Below, in pieces: positions 52,420 to 61,813 of a stretch of 64,000 nucleotides of DNA. The stretch is taken from positions 248,001-312,000 of the forward strand of contig NZ_JROG01000001.1 of the NCBI RefSeq assembly GCF_000786215.1, in the 5' to 3' direction. Origin of the DNA: Sphingomonas sp. 35-24ZXX (GTDB taxonomy: Bacteria; Pseudomonadota; Alphaproteobacteria; Sphingomonadales; Sphingomonadaceae). Position 1 is the stretch's first letter; each line of letters starts with the position of its first letter. The notes beneath the pieces were generated by a model, which was not told the DNA's origin, made no database searches, and saw only the letters and a program-made list of their open reading frames with translations. Position numbers and translations under genes: made by a program.

Positions 52420-55400
52420 ATGAGAATTTCCGCCCGCCTATTCGCCGGGGTCGCTCCCGTCGTTCTGGGAGTCGCGCTGACCGCGGCACCTGCCTTTGCG
52501 CAGGACCAGGATGCACAGGATCAGGAAGCCGCTGCTGACGAGGTTGATGCCTCGGCCATCGTCGTGACCGGTTCGCGCATCGATCGCCCGAACGTCAATT
52601 CGCCTTCGCCGATCACGTCGATCACCATCGCCGATCTGGCCAGCGGCGGCGACGTCTCGCTGGGTGACGCGCTGAACGAACTGCCGGCGCTCCGCTCGAC
52701 CTTCGCTCAGTCGAACTCGACGCGCTTCATCGGTACCGCCGGTTTGAACCTGCTCGACCTTCGCGGCCTGGGCACCAACCGCACCCTGGTTGTCGTCAAC
52801 GGCCGTCGCCACATCACCTCGCAGCCGGGCGTCCCGACCAGCGTCGACGTCAACACCATTCCGACTGACCTCGTCGAGCGCGTCGACATCGGTACCGGCG
52901 GCAACGCTGCCGTGTACGGCGCCGATGCTGTGGCAGGCGTCGTCAACTTCGTGCTGAAGCGCGATTTCGAAGGCATTCGCCTGCGCACCCAGGCCGGCAT
53001 CTCGGGCGAAAAGGACCGTGGTTCGTACTTCGCGTCGCTGACCGCTGGTGAGAACTTCGCCGAAGGTCGCGGCAACGTCGCCGTCAACGTCGAATATTCG
53101 TTCCAGAACGATCTTTACTACACCGATCGCGACAGCCAGTACGGTGCATTCTCGGGCCGCAGCCAGTTTCAGCTGACCGAAAACACCATCGGTGAACCGG
53201 CTGCAGGCAACGGCATCTTCGACAACACCTTCCTGCGCGGCATCCGCAACAACAACATCTCCGAAGGTGGCCTGTACACCTCGACGTGCCCCACGCCGGC
53301 AAGCGCAGCCAACGCCGCGCGCCGTGCGCTGAACTGCAACGGCCTGCTAAGCAACACCGGCCAGCCGCTGGGCTTCACCTTTGTCTTCGCACCCGATGGC
53401 AGCCTTGTCCGCAACGACGTGGCCCGCGATTTCCGCACGGTTGGTTCGGCCAACTCGCAGGGCGGTCTGGGCTCGACGCTGCGCCTGACCGGCCAGCTGA
53501 ACCCCGAACTGGAACGCATCGCCGTCAACACGCTGGCCAGCTATGAATTCAGCGAAGCCTTCCGTGTGTTCCTGGAGTCGAAGTACGTTCGCATCAATGC
53601 GATCCAGGAAGGCCAGCCGTCGTTCTTCAACAACACCTTCAGCATCAACAACGCGTTCCTGACCACCCAGGCACGCAACACGCTGGTGCAGTCGCTGGCA
53701 CCGGGTGCCACGACCTTTACCGCACAGCGTTTCAACGTCGATTTCGGCGGTCGCGGTGAAGACCACCAGCGCGAAACCTTCCGCATCGTCGGTGGTTTCG
53801 AAGGCACGTTCAACGAAGACTGGAAGTATGAAGTCGCGCTGAACTACGGCCGTCTCGAAACCTTCTATCGCACCGAAGGCAACGTCAACGTCGCTCGCTA
53901 CAACAACTCGATCAATGCCGTGCGCAACGCCGCCGGCAACATCGTTTGCGGTATCAATGCCGATGCTACCGCCGCCAACGACGATGCCGCATGCGTTCCG
54001 GTGAACCTGTTCGGCAACGGCCAGCCCAGCCAGGCCGCGCTGAACTATTTCATCGTGGATTCGACCCGCTTCCAGAATGCCGAGCAGATCAATGCCACGG
54101 CGTTCGTCTCGGGCGACCTGTCGCAGCTGTTCGAACTGCCCGGCGGTCCGGTCAGCTTCGCAATCGGTGGCGAATATCGTGACGAAACCGCCTATTCGGA
54201 ATTCGATGCCCAGACCCGTTCGGGCGCGACCTTCCTGAACGCCATTCCGATCTTCGACCCTCCGCGTCTGAAGAGCTATGAAGCGTTCGGCGAAATCCAG
54301 GTTCCGATCCTTTCCGAAGTGCCGTTCTTCCACGAACTGTCGTTGAACGCGGCAGGCCGTGTGGCCGATTACAACATCGGCAACTCGGGCACGGTCTATA
54401 CCTACAACATCGGCGGCGTCTGGGCTCCGGTTCCCGATCTGCGGATCCGTGGTACCTATGCTCGTTCGGTGCGCATTCCCACGCAGAGCGATCTGTTCGC
54501 AGCCCCCAGCCAGACCTTCCTGAACGGTCTGGTCGATCCTTGCGGCCAGAACAACATCAACAACAACCCGAACCGCGTCCGCAACTGCGCTGCAGCCGGC
54601 GTTCCGGTCACGGAAGTTGTCAACGGCGTGACCGTTCCGTTCACCAACATTCCGGCATCGGGTATTCGCGGCCTCAACGGCTCGAACCCCAATCTGTCGG
54701 AAGAGCGCAGCGACAGCTTCACCGTCGGCGTGGTGGCTCAGCCTCGCTTCATCCCCGGCCTGACGATCTCGGTCGATTACTACAACATCACGATCGACAA
54801 CGTGATCTTCTCGCTGGCTGCGCAGACGATCATCAACCAGTGCTATGACAATCCGAGCGGCATCAACAACCCGTTCTGCGCGGCGATCTTCCGTCGTCCG
54901 GACGGCACGTTCCAGGGTCAGCAGAACCGCAACGTCGGTGGCGGCACGATCAACTATACGGTTGGTCCGAACGACACCTCGTTCATCTCGGGTCCGTTCA
55001 ACTTCGCCAAGCAGAAGACGGCGGGTATCGATGCCGACATCAGCTACACCGTCAGCGACGGCAACACCCGCCTGAACCTGCGCGCTGTGGTTTCGTACGT
55101 CATCCGTCGCGACAACTTCACCGACATCAACCAGCCTGATTTCCGCGATCAGGTCCTGTTTGAACTGGGTGATCCGCGCTGGGCGGCCAACTTCAATGTC
55201 GATCTCGACTTCGGCAAGATCGACGTGGGTTATCGCATGCGCTTCCTCGACAAGCAGTCGATCGGGACCATCGAGTCGATCCGCACGATCCAGGATCGTC
55301 CGCCGACCAACCCCGATGCGTTCCCGCGCGATTTCTATCCGCGCGTGGTCTACCACAACCTGCGCGTCGGTCTGGACGTGGATGAGCGCTTCCGTCTGTA

Positions 55401-55524
55401 TGGCGGTGTCGACAACCTGACCGACCGTCAGCCCCCGCTGGGCCTCGATGGTACGGGCGCTGGTTCGGGCACCTACGACAACGTCGGACGCTTCTTCTAC
55501 GTCGGCGCAGAAGCAAAGTTCTGA
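52420..55524 (+). CDS. TonB-dependent receptor
   Basis: Outer-membrane active transporter of 1034 residues. Signal peptide with cleavage near AFAQ, a TonB-box-like ASAIVVTGSRI, plug-domain phrases NLRGLGTNRTLVVVNGRR (LDLRGLGTNRT) and AVYGADAVAGVVNFVLK, then a beta barrel ending in EAKF with the C-terminal Phe needed for assembly. The length and plug motif place it in the large Oar-/SusC-like or carbohydrate-type group common in sphingomonads, but the ligand is unknown. Codon choice is strongly biased (Asn almost always AAC, Arg mostly CGC or CGT), which suggests high expression. Start at 52420 follows an AGGGG site. Confidence 0.93.
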   Translation: MRISARLFAGVAPVVLGVALTAAPAFAQDQDAQDQEAAADEVDASAIVVTGSRIDRPNVNSPSPITSITIADLASGGDVSLGDALNELPALRSTFAQSNSTRFIGTAGLNLLDLRGLGTNRTLVVVNGRRHITSQPGVPTSVDVNTIPTDLVERVDIGTGGNAAVYGADAVAGVVNFVLKRDFEGIRLRTQAGISGEKDRGSYFASLTAGENFAEGRGNVAVNVEYSFQNDLYYTDRDSQYGAFSGRSQFQLTENTIGEPAAGNGIFDNTFLRGIRNNNISEGGLYTSTCPTPASAANAARRALNCNGLLSNTGQPLGFTFVFAPDGSLVRNDVARDFRTVGSANSQGGLGSTLRLTGQLNPELERIAVNTLASYEFSEAFRVFLESKYVRINAIQEGQPSFFNNTFSINNAFLTTQARNTLVQSLAPGATTFTAQRFNVDFGGRGEDHQRETFRIVGGFEGTFNEDWKYEVALNYGRLETFYRTEGNVNVARYNNSINAVRNAAGNIVCGINADATAANDDAACVPVNLFGNGQPSQAALNYFIVDSTRFQNAEQINATAFVSGDLSQLFELPGGPVSFAIGGEYRDETAYSEFDAQTRSGATFLNAIPIFDPPRLKSYEAFGEIQVPILSEVPFFHELSLNAAGRVADYNIGNSGTVYTYNIGGVWAPVPDLRIRGTYARSVRIPTQSDLFAAPSQTFLNGLVDPCGQNNINNNPNRVRNCAAAGVPVTEVVNGVTVPFTNIPASGIRGLNGSNPNLSEERSDSFTVGVVAQPRFIPGLTISVDYYNITIDNVIFSLAAQTIINQCYDNPSGINNPFCAAIFRRPDGTFQGQQNRNVGGGTINYTVGPNDTSFISGPFNFAKQKTAGIDADISYTVSDGNTRLNLRAVVSYVIRRDNFTDINQPDFRDQVLFELGDPRWAANFNVDLDFGKIDVGYRMRFLDKQSIGTIESIRTIQDRPPTNPDAFPRDFYPRVVYHNLRVGLDVDERFRLYGGVDNLTDRQPPLGLDGTGAGSGTYDNVGRFFYVGAEAKF

Positions 55525-55582
55525 TCTGTCACCAGGGCCGGTCGCTCCATCCGGGGCGGCTGGCCAGGGTGCACAAGCCACA

Positions 55583-55620
55583 AAAAAGCCGCGTTCCTCT
55601 TGCGGGGAACGCGGCTTTTT
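55583..55620. terminator. Bidirectional intrinsic terminator
   Basis: AAAAAGCCGCGTTCC and GGAACGCGGCTTTTT form a long stem with A and T tracts on the two sides. It separates the receptor from the convergent hypothetical gene and should stop transcription in both directions. Confidence 0.92.
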
Positions 55621-55642
55621 TGCGTCTGGCTGAGGTCTGAGC

Positions 55643-56185
55643 TTATTCGACCCGCTTGGCGCGGACAGCACGCTTGTTGCGCACCTTGAGGAAATAGCCG
55701 CCCATCACGCCTGCCTTGATCTCGACGGCATCGCCGACGGCGGGGTTGATCGTCATCGCTTCGGTGGTCTGCCAGACGGCACCTTCCGGGATTCCGATGT
55801 TCCAGCGTCCACCTGCGGCGCGGCCCAGGCTCTTGATGGTGGTGTTCAGCGTCTTGTCGGCTTCGGTGTCGTTGTCCTTGCCGCCAAAGATCGACAGGTC
55901 GGGGAGGCGGAAGCCGAACAGCGAACGCTTGGTCTTCTGGACTTCCTTTTCCTCGATCACCACGATCTGCTTGGAATCGACCGCAGCCGAGAGCGTGGCC
56001 GATGTGGAGTCAAAGCAGGCGAGCCGCTGCGTGTTGTCGGCAATGCCGCGGCACGCCTCCAGCGCTTCGAACAGCTCGGGGCTGGGGGGTGTGGGCGCTT
56101 TCTTGCGATCCTGCGCGATGGCGGGCGTTGCCAGGATCGCGGCGATGGCCACCCCGCATGCCAGCATCGAATGTACCTGCCTCAT
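55643..56185 (-). CDS. Secreted hypothetical protein with ACRxIAD motif
   Basis: Exported protein of 180 residues. Signal peptide MRQVHSMLACGVAIAAILATPAIA, then ELFEALEACRGIADNTQRLACFDSTSATL, a pattern of paired Cys around a short helix that I know from many small alphaproteobacterial periplasmic proteins. The C-terminal half, rich in Gly and beta-type sequence (WNIGIPEGAVWQTTEAM and GDAVEIKAGVMGGYFLKV), resembles a small beta domain. Function unknown. Positioned between two receptors. Confidence 0.75.
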   Translation of the reverse strand: MRQVHSMLACGVAIAAILATPAIAQDRKKAPTPPSPELFEALEACRGIADNTQRLACFDSTSATLSAAVDSKQIVVIEEKEVQKTKRSLFGFRLPDLSIFGGKDNDTEADKTLNTTIKSLGRAAGGRWNIGIPEGAVWQTTEAMTINPAVGDAVEIKAGVMGGYFLKVRNKRAVRAKRVE

Positions 56186-56495
56186 GTGTCACTCTTCCCA
56201 ATGTTGTCGAATAAACCTGCCATAACCGATCCGGTGGAAAAGTGGAAAACGGTTTCGACACCGCATGGCAGCGTCATTTGCGCAGGCTGGCGCGCGATGC
56301 CCACGATATGCTGCGCCGCAATGAAAGCTGTGTGGCTTTTTTGCTACATGCGGCGGAAAAGCGTTACAATTCCGCCGTCCACAGTTGCGCAGCTTTCTTT
56401 GTTTCGCCTACACAGACCGCATGGTGGGCCACAGAGACCCTCCAGAACTGGGTTTAGCCATGCCCAAGGGCGCGGCGATCAAGGGGAAATACCAC
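56186..56495. other. Upstream region of the second TonB receptor
   Basis: 310 bp without a gene between the divergent secreted-protein gene and the receptor. It holds AAGGGGAA as the receptor ribosome site, and TGTGGCTTTTTTGCTACA near 56327 that resembles TGTGGCATTCATGTTACA upstream of the first receptor (about 52235). Beyond that I see no defined element. Confidence 0.4.
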
Positions 56496-59474
56496 ATGAA
56501 GACGCAATTTAAGCTGAGCCTGCTTGGCACCAGCCTCCTCGTAGGTGCAGCATCGCTCGCAACGCCTGCCTTCGCGCAGGAACAGGAGCAGGACACCGCC
56601 GCACAGAGCGATTCCACCATCGTCGTGACCGGTTCGCTGATTTCGAACCCGAACATCGAGCGTGCCGCTCCGGTCAATGTGACATCGGCTGACGAAATCG
56701 ACCTGCTGCAGTCGAACGTCGCTGAAGAAATCCTTCGCGAAATCCCCGGTATCGTTCCGTCGATCGGTTCGGCCGTGAACAACGGCAACGGCGGTAACTC
56801 GTTCGTCAACCTGCGCGGCCTCGGCTCGAATCGCAACGTTGTTCTGCTCGACGGTACCCGTCTGGTTCCTGCGACGCTCGCTGGCCAGTTCGACCTCAAC
56901 AACGTGCCGCTGGCACTAATTGAGCGCGTCGAAGTGCTGACCGGCGGTTCGTCGACCACTTATGGTGCCGACGCTATCGCAGGTGTTGTCAACTTCATCA
57001 CGCGTCAGGATTTCGCCGGTCTCGAAGTCAATGCCGCAACGCAGATCACCGAAGAAGGCGATGGTCACACCGTCCGTCTCGACGTAACCACCGGCGCCAA
57101 CTTCGACGATGGTCGCGGTAACGTCGTGCTGAGCGTCGGCTACCAGACCGCTGACCCTGTGTACCAGGGCGATCGCAAGATCGGTCAGAACGTCATCGGT
57201 TCGTTCACCGGGCTGGGTGCCGGTTCGGGTACTGCCGTTCCGTCGCGCTTCAGCGTCCCCGGATCGGGCACGCTGCAGATCAACCCGGCTGGCAATGGCC
57301 TAGTTCCGACCTACGCGCCGTTCAACTTCGCTCCGGACAACATCTTCCAGACCCCGTTCGAGCGCTTCAACATCTTCGGCGCTGCCAAGTATGAAGTGTC
57401 GGACGGCATGGAAGTCTACACCCGCGGCCTGTTCTCAAAGAACACCGTCGACACCATCATCGCACCCTCGGGCGCGTTCGGTATCGCCGTCCAAATCCCG
57501 CTGAGCAATCCGTTCCTGCCCGCTGGCATCCGCAACCAGTTCTGCGCTGCCAACGACTCGAACCCCACGCTTGCCGGTATCCAGACGCTGACCACCGCAC
57601 AGTGTAATGCTGCTGCTTTGGCAACCAGCCCTACGGACCCCAACTACCGCGAAATCACCACCTCGCTGTTCCGTCGTGCAGTCGAAGCCGGTCCGCGTAT
57701 CTCGAACTACCAGAACACCGTGTTCGATTATAAGCTTGGCATCCGTGGCGGTATCACCGACACAATCGACTTCGATGTGTTCGGTAGCTATGGTCAGTCG
57801 GATCAGGTGCAGACCATCAAGGGCTACACCCTCAACTCGCGTGTCCGTGACTCGCTGCGTGCGACCAACCCCAACACCTGCCTCAGCGGCAATGCTGGTT
57901 GTGTTCCCGCGAACTTCTTCAGCGCGACCGTCGGTGGTCTTACCCCAGCAGCGGTTGCCTATCTGGTCGGTGAATCTACCGTGCAGACCAAGACCACGCT
58001 GGCGCAGGCTCGTGCAACGATCAGCGGCGACTTCGGTGTGGCCAGCCCGTTCGCAACCGACCCGATCTCGTTCGCTGTCGGTGGCGAGTACCGCAAGTAC
58101 ACCGCGCAGCAGGCGTCTGACACGCTGGCAGCGTCGGGTGACCTCGGCGGTGCCGGCGGTGCGGCTCCGAACATCAACGGTCAGTATGACGTCTATGAAG
58201 CTATCGGCGAAGTCATCATCCCCGTCGTCCAAAGCAAGCCTTTCTTCGAAGATCTGACGCTCGAAGCCGGTATCCGTTATTCCGATTACACCGTCGATGA
58301 TCCGGCCAGCCCTGGTTACACGACCACCACCTGGAAGGTCGGCGGAAGCTGGACTCCGGTGACCGGCGCCAAGCTGCGTGGCTTCTATGCACGTGCTGTT
58401 CGCGCTCCGAACATCAACGAACTGTTCGCACCCAACAACACGGGTCTGACCAGCCTGACCAACGATCCTTGCGCATCGATCAACGACACCGGCACGGCTC
58501 GTATCCGTCCGGCGCCGACCGGAACGCTGCGTGATGTCTGCTTGGCGCAGGGTGCAAACGCTGCAAACGTGGGGTCGATCAACCAGCCGACAGCGAGCCA
58601 GGCGAATCAGACGTCGGGCGGCAACCTTGCCCTGGGTGCTGAAACGTCGAACAGCTACACGATCGGCCTGGTGCTTGAACCGGCGTTCATCCCTGGCTTC
58701 TCGATGACCATCGACTACTACAACATCAAGGTTTCGGGCGCCATTTCGACGCCTTCGCCTGACGATGCTTTGAACGCCTGCTTCTCGGGTGCCAACCTGA
58801 GCGTCAGCAACCCTGCCTGCCTGGCGATCCGTCGTGATCCCCAGACCGGCAGCCTCAACGGCGATCCGGCAACCACGCCGGGTCTGTTCCTGGGCTTGTC
58901 GAACCTTGGTCGTCTGGCGACCGACGGTATCGATCTCGTCATGAACTATCGCCGTGACCTCGGCTTTGCCGATCTGTCGCTTTCGTTCGTTGGTAACTGG
59001 ACCAATAGCTCGACCTTCCAGTCGACGCCGTCGGACGTCAACCGCGATTGCGTTGGCATCTACAGCATCAACTGCGGTTCCCTGCAGCCTGAGTTCCAGA
59101 CAACCACTCGTCTGACCCTCGGATTTGAAGGCGTGGATGTATCGCTGCTGTGGCGCTACATCGACTCGTTCGAATACGAGTTCTTCAACGATGGTATTGC
59201 AACGAACAACTTCTTCCAGGGCACCCCGATCGGTTACACCAACCGTGAAGACCTCAATACCATTCCTGCCTACAACTACTTCGATGCGACCACCCGTTTC
59301 GACCTGATGGAGAACCTGACTGTCACACTGACCGTTCAGAACATCTTCAACAAGACGCCGCCGATCACCGGGGACGCTGCTGGTCCGACTGCGTTCAACT
59401 CGGGCAACACCTTCCCGTCGACCTATGACGCGCTGGGTCGTCGCTTCGGTGCGGCCATCAAGCTGCGCTTCTGA
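56496..59474 (+). CDS. TonB-dependent receptor, paralogue of the first
   Basis: Outer-membrane transporter of 992 residues. Signal peptide cleaves near AFAQEQ; the plug shows IVVTGSLI, VNLRGLGSNRNVVLLDGTRLV and TYGADAIAGVVNFI; the barrel ends KLRF. Sequence architecture matches the receptor at 52420, and codon bias is similarly strong, so they are likely duplicates that have diverged in ligand. Its start follows AAGGGGAA. A strong terminator follows 30 bp after the stop. Confidence 0.93.
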   Translation: MKTQFKLSLLGTSLLVGAASLATPAFAQEQEQDTAAQSDSTIVVTGSLISNPNIERAAPVNVTSADEIDLLQSNVAEEILREIPGIVPSIGSAVNNGNGGNSFVNLRGLGSNRNVVLLDGTRLVPATLAGQFDLNNVPLALIERVEVLTGGSSTTYGADAIAGVVNFITRQDFAGLEVNAATQITEEGDGHTVRLDVTTGANFDDGRGNVVLSVGYQTADPVYQGDRKIGQNVIGSFTGLGAGSGTAVPSRFSVPGSGTLQINPAGNGLVPTYAPFNFAPDNIFQTPFERFNIFGAAKYEVSDGMEVYTRGLFSKNTVDTIIAPSGAFGIAVQIPLSNPFLPAGIRNQFCAANDSNPTLAGIQTLTTAQCNAAALATSPTDPNYREITTSLFRRAVEAGPRISNYQNTVFDYKLGIRGGITDTIDFDVFGSYGQSDQVQTIKGYTLNSRVRDSLRATNPNTCLSGNAGCVPANFFSATVGGLTPAAVAYLVGESTVQTKTTLAQARATISGDFGVASPFATDPISFAVGGEYRKYTAQQASDTLAASGDLGGAGGAAPNINGQYDVYEAIGEVIIPVVQSKPFFEDLTLEAGIRYSDYTVDDPASPGYTTTTWKVGGSWTPVTGAKLRGFYARAVRAPNINELFAPNNTGLTSLTNDPCASINDTGTARIRPAPTGTLRDVCLAQGANAANVGSINQPTASQANQTSGGNLALGAETSNSYTIGLVLEPAFIPGFSMTIDYYNIKVSGAISTPSPDDALNACFSGANLSVSNPACLAIRRDPQTGSLNGDPATTPGLFLGLSNLGRLATDGIDLVMNYRRDLGFADLSLSFVGNWTNSSTFQSTPSDVNRDCVGIYSINCGSLQPEFQTTTRLTLGFEGVDVSLLWRYIDSFEYEFFNDGIATNNFFQGTPIGYTNREDLNTIPAYNYFDATTRFDLMENLTVTLTVQNIFNKTPPITGDAAGPTAFNSGNTFPSTYDALGRRFGAAIKLRF

Positions 59475-59504
59475 TCCCCTCGGGGTTCAGCAACGAACAA
59501 AGGA

Positions 59505-59534
59505 GGGCGGGTCGCAAGACCCGCCCTTTTTTTT
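59505..59534 (+). terminator. Intrinsic terminator after the second receptor
   Basis: GGGCGGGTC and GACCCGCCC form a 9-bp stem with a GCAA loop, followed by eight T. Classic rho-independent terminator. Confidence 0.95.
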
Positions 59535-59554
59535 GTCCATCTCAGGGATGGATA

Positions 59555-59596
59555 TAGCTTCGAAAGAGATCGCGAAGCTAATGCAAATGGGTTGCA
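59555..59596 (+). promoter_or_regulatory. Inverted repeat and Fur-like box upstream of the iron-type receptor
   Basis: TAGCTTCG (59555-59562) and CGAAGCTA (59573-59580) are perfect 8-bp arms with a 10-bp spacer. Directly next to them, TGCAA-ATGGG-TTGCA (59582-59596) is a palindrome of the type bound by alphaproteobacterial Fur/Mur. Both sit 50-90 bp before the receptor ATG, where a promoter is expected. Control by iron or manganese is inferred. Confidence 0.55.
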
Positions 59597-59644
59597 ATAG
59601 CGTGGACGCGTTGTTAGAGGCTCACCCAGCAAAAGGGGTGAGTC

Positions 59645-61813
59645 ATGAAGATTTCGCATGTTTTGATCGGCCTGCTGGCGACAACCGCTACGCCAGTGGC
59701 CTGGGCTCAGACCTCCGCACCAAATACAGCAGACATAGCCGAGGATCAGGTTGACGATGATGATATCGTCGTCACCGCCGCGCGCACCATTCTGCCGCCA
59801 ACCGCTCTGCCTTTGACAATCGATATCATCGACAAGGAGGCGCTGGACCAGCAGATCATCCTGTCCGGTTCAGTGACCGATGCCGTCGCCACGCTCACGC
59901 CGTCCTTTTCGCCGACGCGCGGCAAGCTGTCGGGGGCAGGGGAGACGTTGCGGGGTCGTTCACCGCTTTATGCGATCAACGGCATCCCGCAGTCGACACC
60001 GCTGCGCGATGGCAGCCGCGATGGCTTCACCATCGACGGGTTCTTTGTGGATCGTGTCGAACTGATCTACGGCTCCAACGCGCTGCAGGGCATCGGTGGT
60101 ACGGGCGGCATCGTCAACCAGGTCACCGTCGGCGCTCCGACCCAGGAAGGCGTTTCGGGCCGCGTTCTGCTGCAGGGTACCGCAGACGGCGATCTCCATT
60201 CGGATGGCTTCGGAGCCAAGGCTGCCGGGCTGGTGCAATACAAGGCGGACAGGTTCGATGCGACGGTGGGCGCGTCGTACGAGCGGCGCGGCGTGTTCTA
60301 TGATGCGCGCGGACGCCGCATCGGCTTGAATCTCACTCAGGGCGAAACCCAGACATCCGATGCGCTGTCGCTGTTCGGTCGCTTTGGCTACGCACTATCG
60401 TCCACAGCCCGGATAGACCTGATGGCCAGCCGCTACGAGCTCAAGGGCGACGGCGAGTTTGTTGCGGTGGCCGGCAATCGCCTCACCGGTCTGCCCACCG
60501 GCGCCGTTCGCGGCAACCCTCCGGGCGATCCTGCGGCCAACCGCACCGAGAGCCTGGCGCTGTCGCTGACCGATACCGATCTGGGCGGTGGCAATTTTGT
60601 CAGCCAGGTCTTCTTCAACCGGACCCGAGATACGTTCGGCGGCGAAATTGCGCCGATTGCCACCTTTCAGGATGCGCGGATCGCGCCGGTCGGAACGCTG
60701 TTCGATCAGTCGCAGAACCGGTCGCGCAAGCTCGGCGGCAAGGTCAGCTACGAGCGCGCGGTTCCCGGGTTTGAAGATCTGACCGCCATCATCGGCTTTG
60801 ATGCATTGTATGACCGCACCGAACAGCGGTTGATCGCCACGGATCGCGTCTGGGTGCCGCCCACTGATTTCCGCAGCCTCGCGCCGTTCGCGCAGGCCAA
60901 CCTCAAGCTGTTCGATGGGCTTTTTCGCGTCGCGGGTGGTGCGCGCTGGGAGAATGTCGAAATCAAGATCGACGACTATACCACAATTGCTACCACAACG
61001 ACGCCGCGGGGCGGGGTGCTGGTCAATGGCGGCAGCCCCAAGTTCGATGATGTGCTGCTCAACGGCGGCGTGATTTTCGAGCCAGCACAGGGCATCCGCT
61101 TCTATGCCAGCTATGCCGAAGGTTTCACCGTCCCCGATGTCGGCCGGATCACGCGCGCCATCAGCACGCCCGGGGTCGATCTCGACAATTTCCTCGACAT
61201 CAGTCCGATCATTTCGAATAACCGCGAGATCGGGGCCGAGGTAAAGCGCGGGCCGCTGGACGCTACAGTGACCTATTTCTGGTCGTCGAGCACGCGCGGG
61301 CAGATCCTGGTGGCGCGGCCTGACGGCATTTTCGATGTCCAGCGTCAGCGCGTCGAGATCGAAGGGCTGGAGCTGAACCTTGGCGTTCAGATGCCGATCG
61401 ACGGTCTACGGCTCTCCGCCGGCTATGCGCACATTACCGGCCGCACCGATACCAATGCCGACGACAGGGTCGATACCGATCTTGATGGCACCAACATCTC
61501 GCCTGATCGCCTCAACCTTGCCGCCAGCTTCGATCGGGGCAGGGTGTCCGCGCGCGTGCAGACCCAGGTCTATTTCTCGCGGACGTTCGAAGGGCTTGTC
61601 CGCGATCCGCGCAACGACTTTGGTGGCTACACGCTCACCGACGCGTATCTGGGCTATGAGGTCGGGCCCGGGCGGGTCATCCTGAGCGCGCAGAACATCT
61701 TCAACCGCCAGTACATCGACTATAACAGCGACGTGCGGCTGCCGACCGACAACCTTGCGTTCTTCGCGGGGCGGGGCCGCACGATGACGCTCGCCTGGGA
61801 CATGCGCTTCTGA
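59645..61813 (+). CDS. TonB-dependent siderophore or iron receptor
   Basis: Outer-membrane transporter of 722 residues, the size of the ferric-siderophore group. Signal peptide MKISHVLIGLLATTATPVAWA; TonB-box-like DIVVTAART; plug motif GSRDGFTIDGFFVDRVELIYGSNALQGIGGTGGIVNQ; barrel ends DMRF. The next gene is a PepSY-associated membrane protein (one-base overlap, TGATG), a pairing typical of iron-uptake operons in proteobacteria, and the upstream DNA carries a Fur-like box. Exact ligand not predictable. Confidence 0.92.
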   Translation: MKISHVLIGLLATTATPVAWAQTSAPNTADIAEDQVDDDDIVVTAARTILPPTALPLTIDIIDKEALDQQIILSGSVTDAVATLTPSFSPTRGKLSGAGETLRGRSPLYAINGIPQSTPLRDGSRDGFTIDGFFVDRVELIYGSNALQGIGGTGGIVNQVTVGAPTQEGVSGRVLLQGTADGDLHSDGFGAKAAGLVQYKADRFDATVGASYERRGVFYDARGRRIGLNLTQGETQTSDALSLFGRFGYALSSTARIDLMASRYELKGDGEFVAVAGNRLTGLPTGAVRGNPPGDPAANRTESLALSLTDTDLGGGNFVSQVFFNRTRDTFGGEIAPIATFQDARIAPVGTLFDQSQNRSRKLGGKVSYERAVPGFEDLTAIIGFDALYDRTEQRLIATDRVWVPPTDFRSLAPFAQANLKLFDGLFRVAGGARWENVEIKIDDYTTIATTTTPRGGVLVNGGSPKFDDVLLNGGVIFEPAQGIRFYASYAEGFTVPDVGRITRAISTPGVDLDNFLDISPIISNNREIGAEVKRGPLDATVTYFWSSSTRGQILVARPDGIFDVQRQRVEIEGLELNLGVQMPIDGLRLSAGYAHITGRTDTNADDRVDTDLDGTNISPDRLNLAASFDRGRVSARVQTQVYFSRTFEGLVRDPRNDFGGYTLTDAYLGYEVGPGRVILSAQNIFNRQYIDYNSDVRLPTDNLAFFAGRGRTMTLAWDMRF

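Noticed and set aside
53347-55671. 774-codon minus-strand frame across the first TonB receptor
   Set aside because: Antisense shadow of a gene with strong codon bias; no start signal and repetitive Val/Asp/Arg composition.
56327-56344. Sigma54-like GG...GC pattern upstream of the second receptor
   Set aside because: Distance between GG and GC is too short for the sigma54 consensus.
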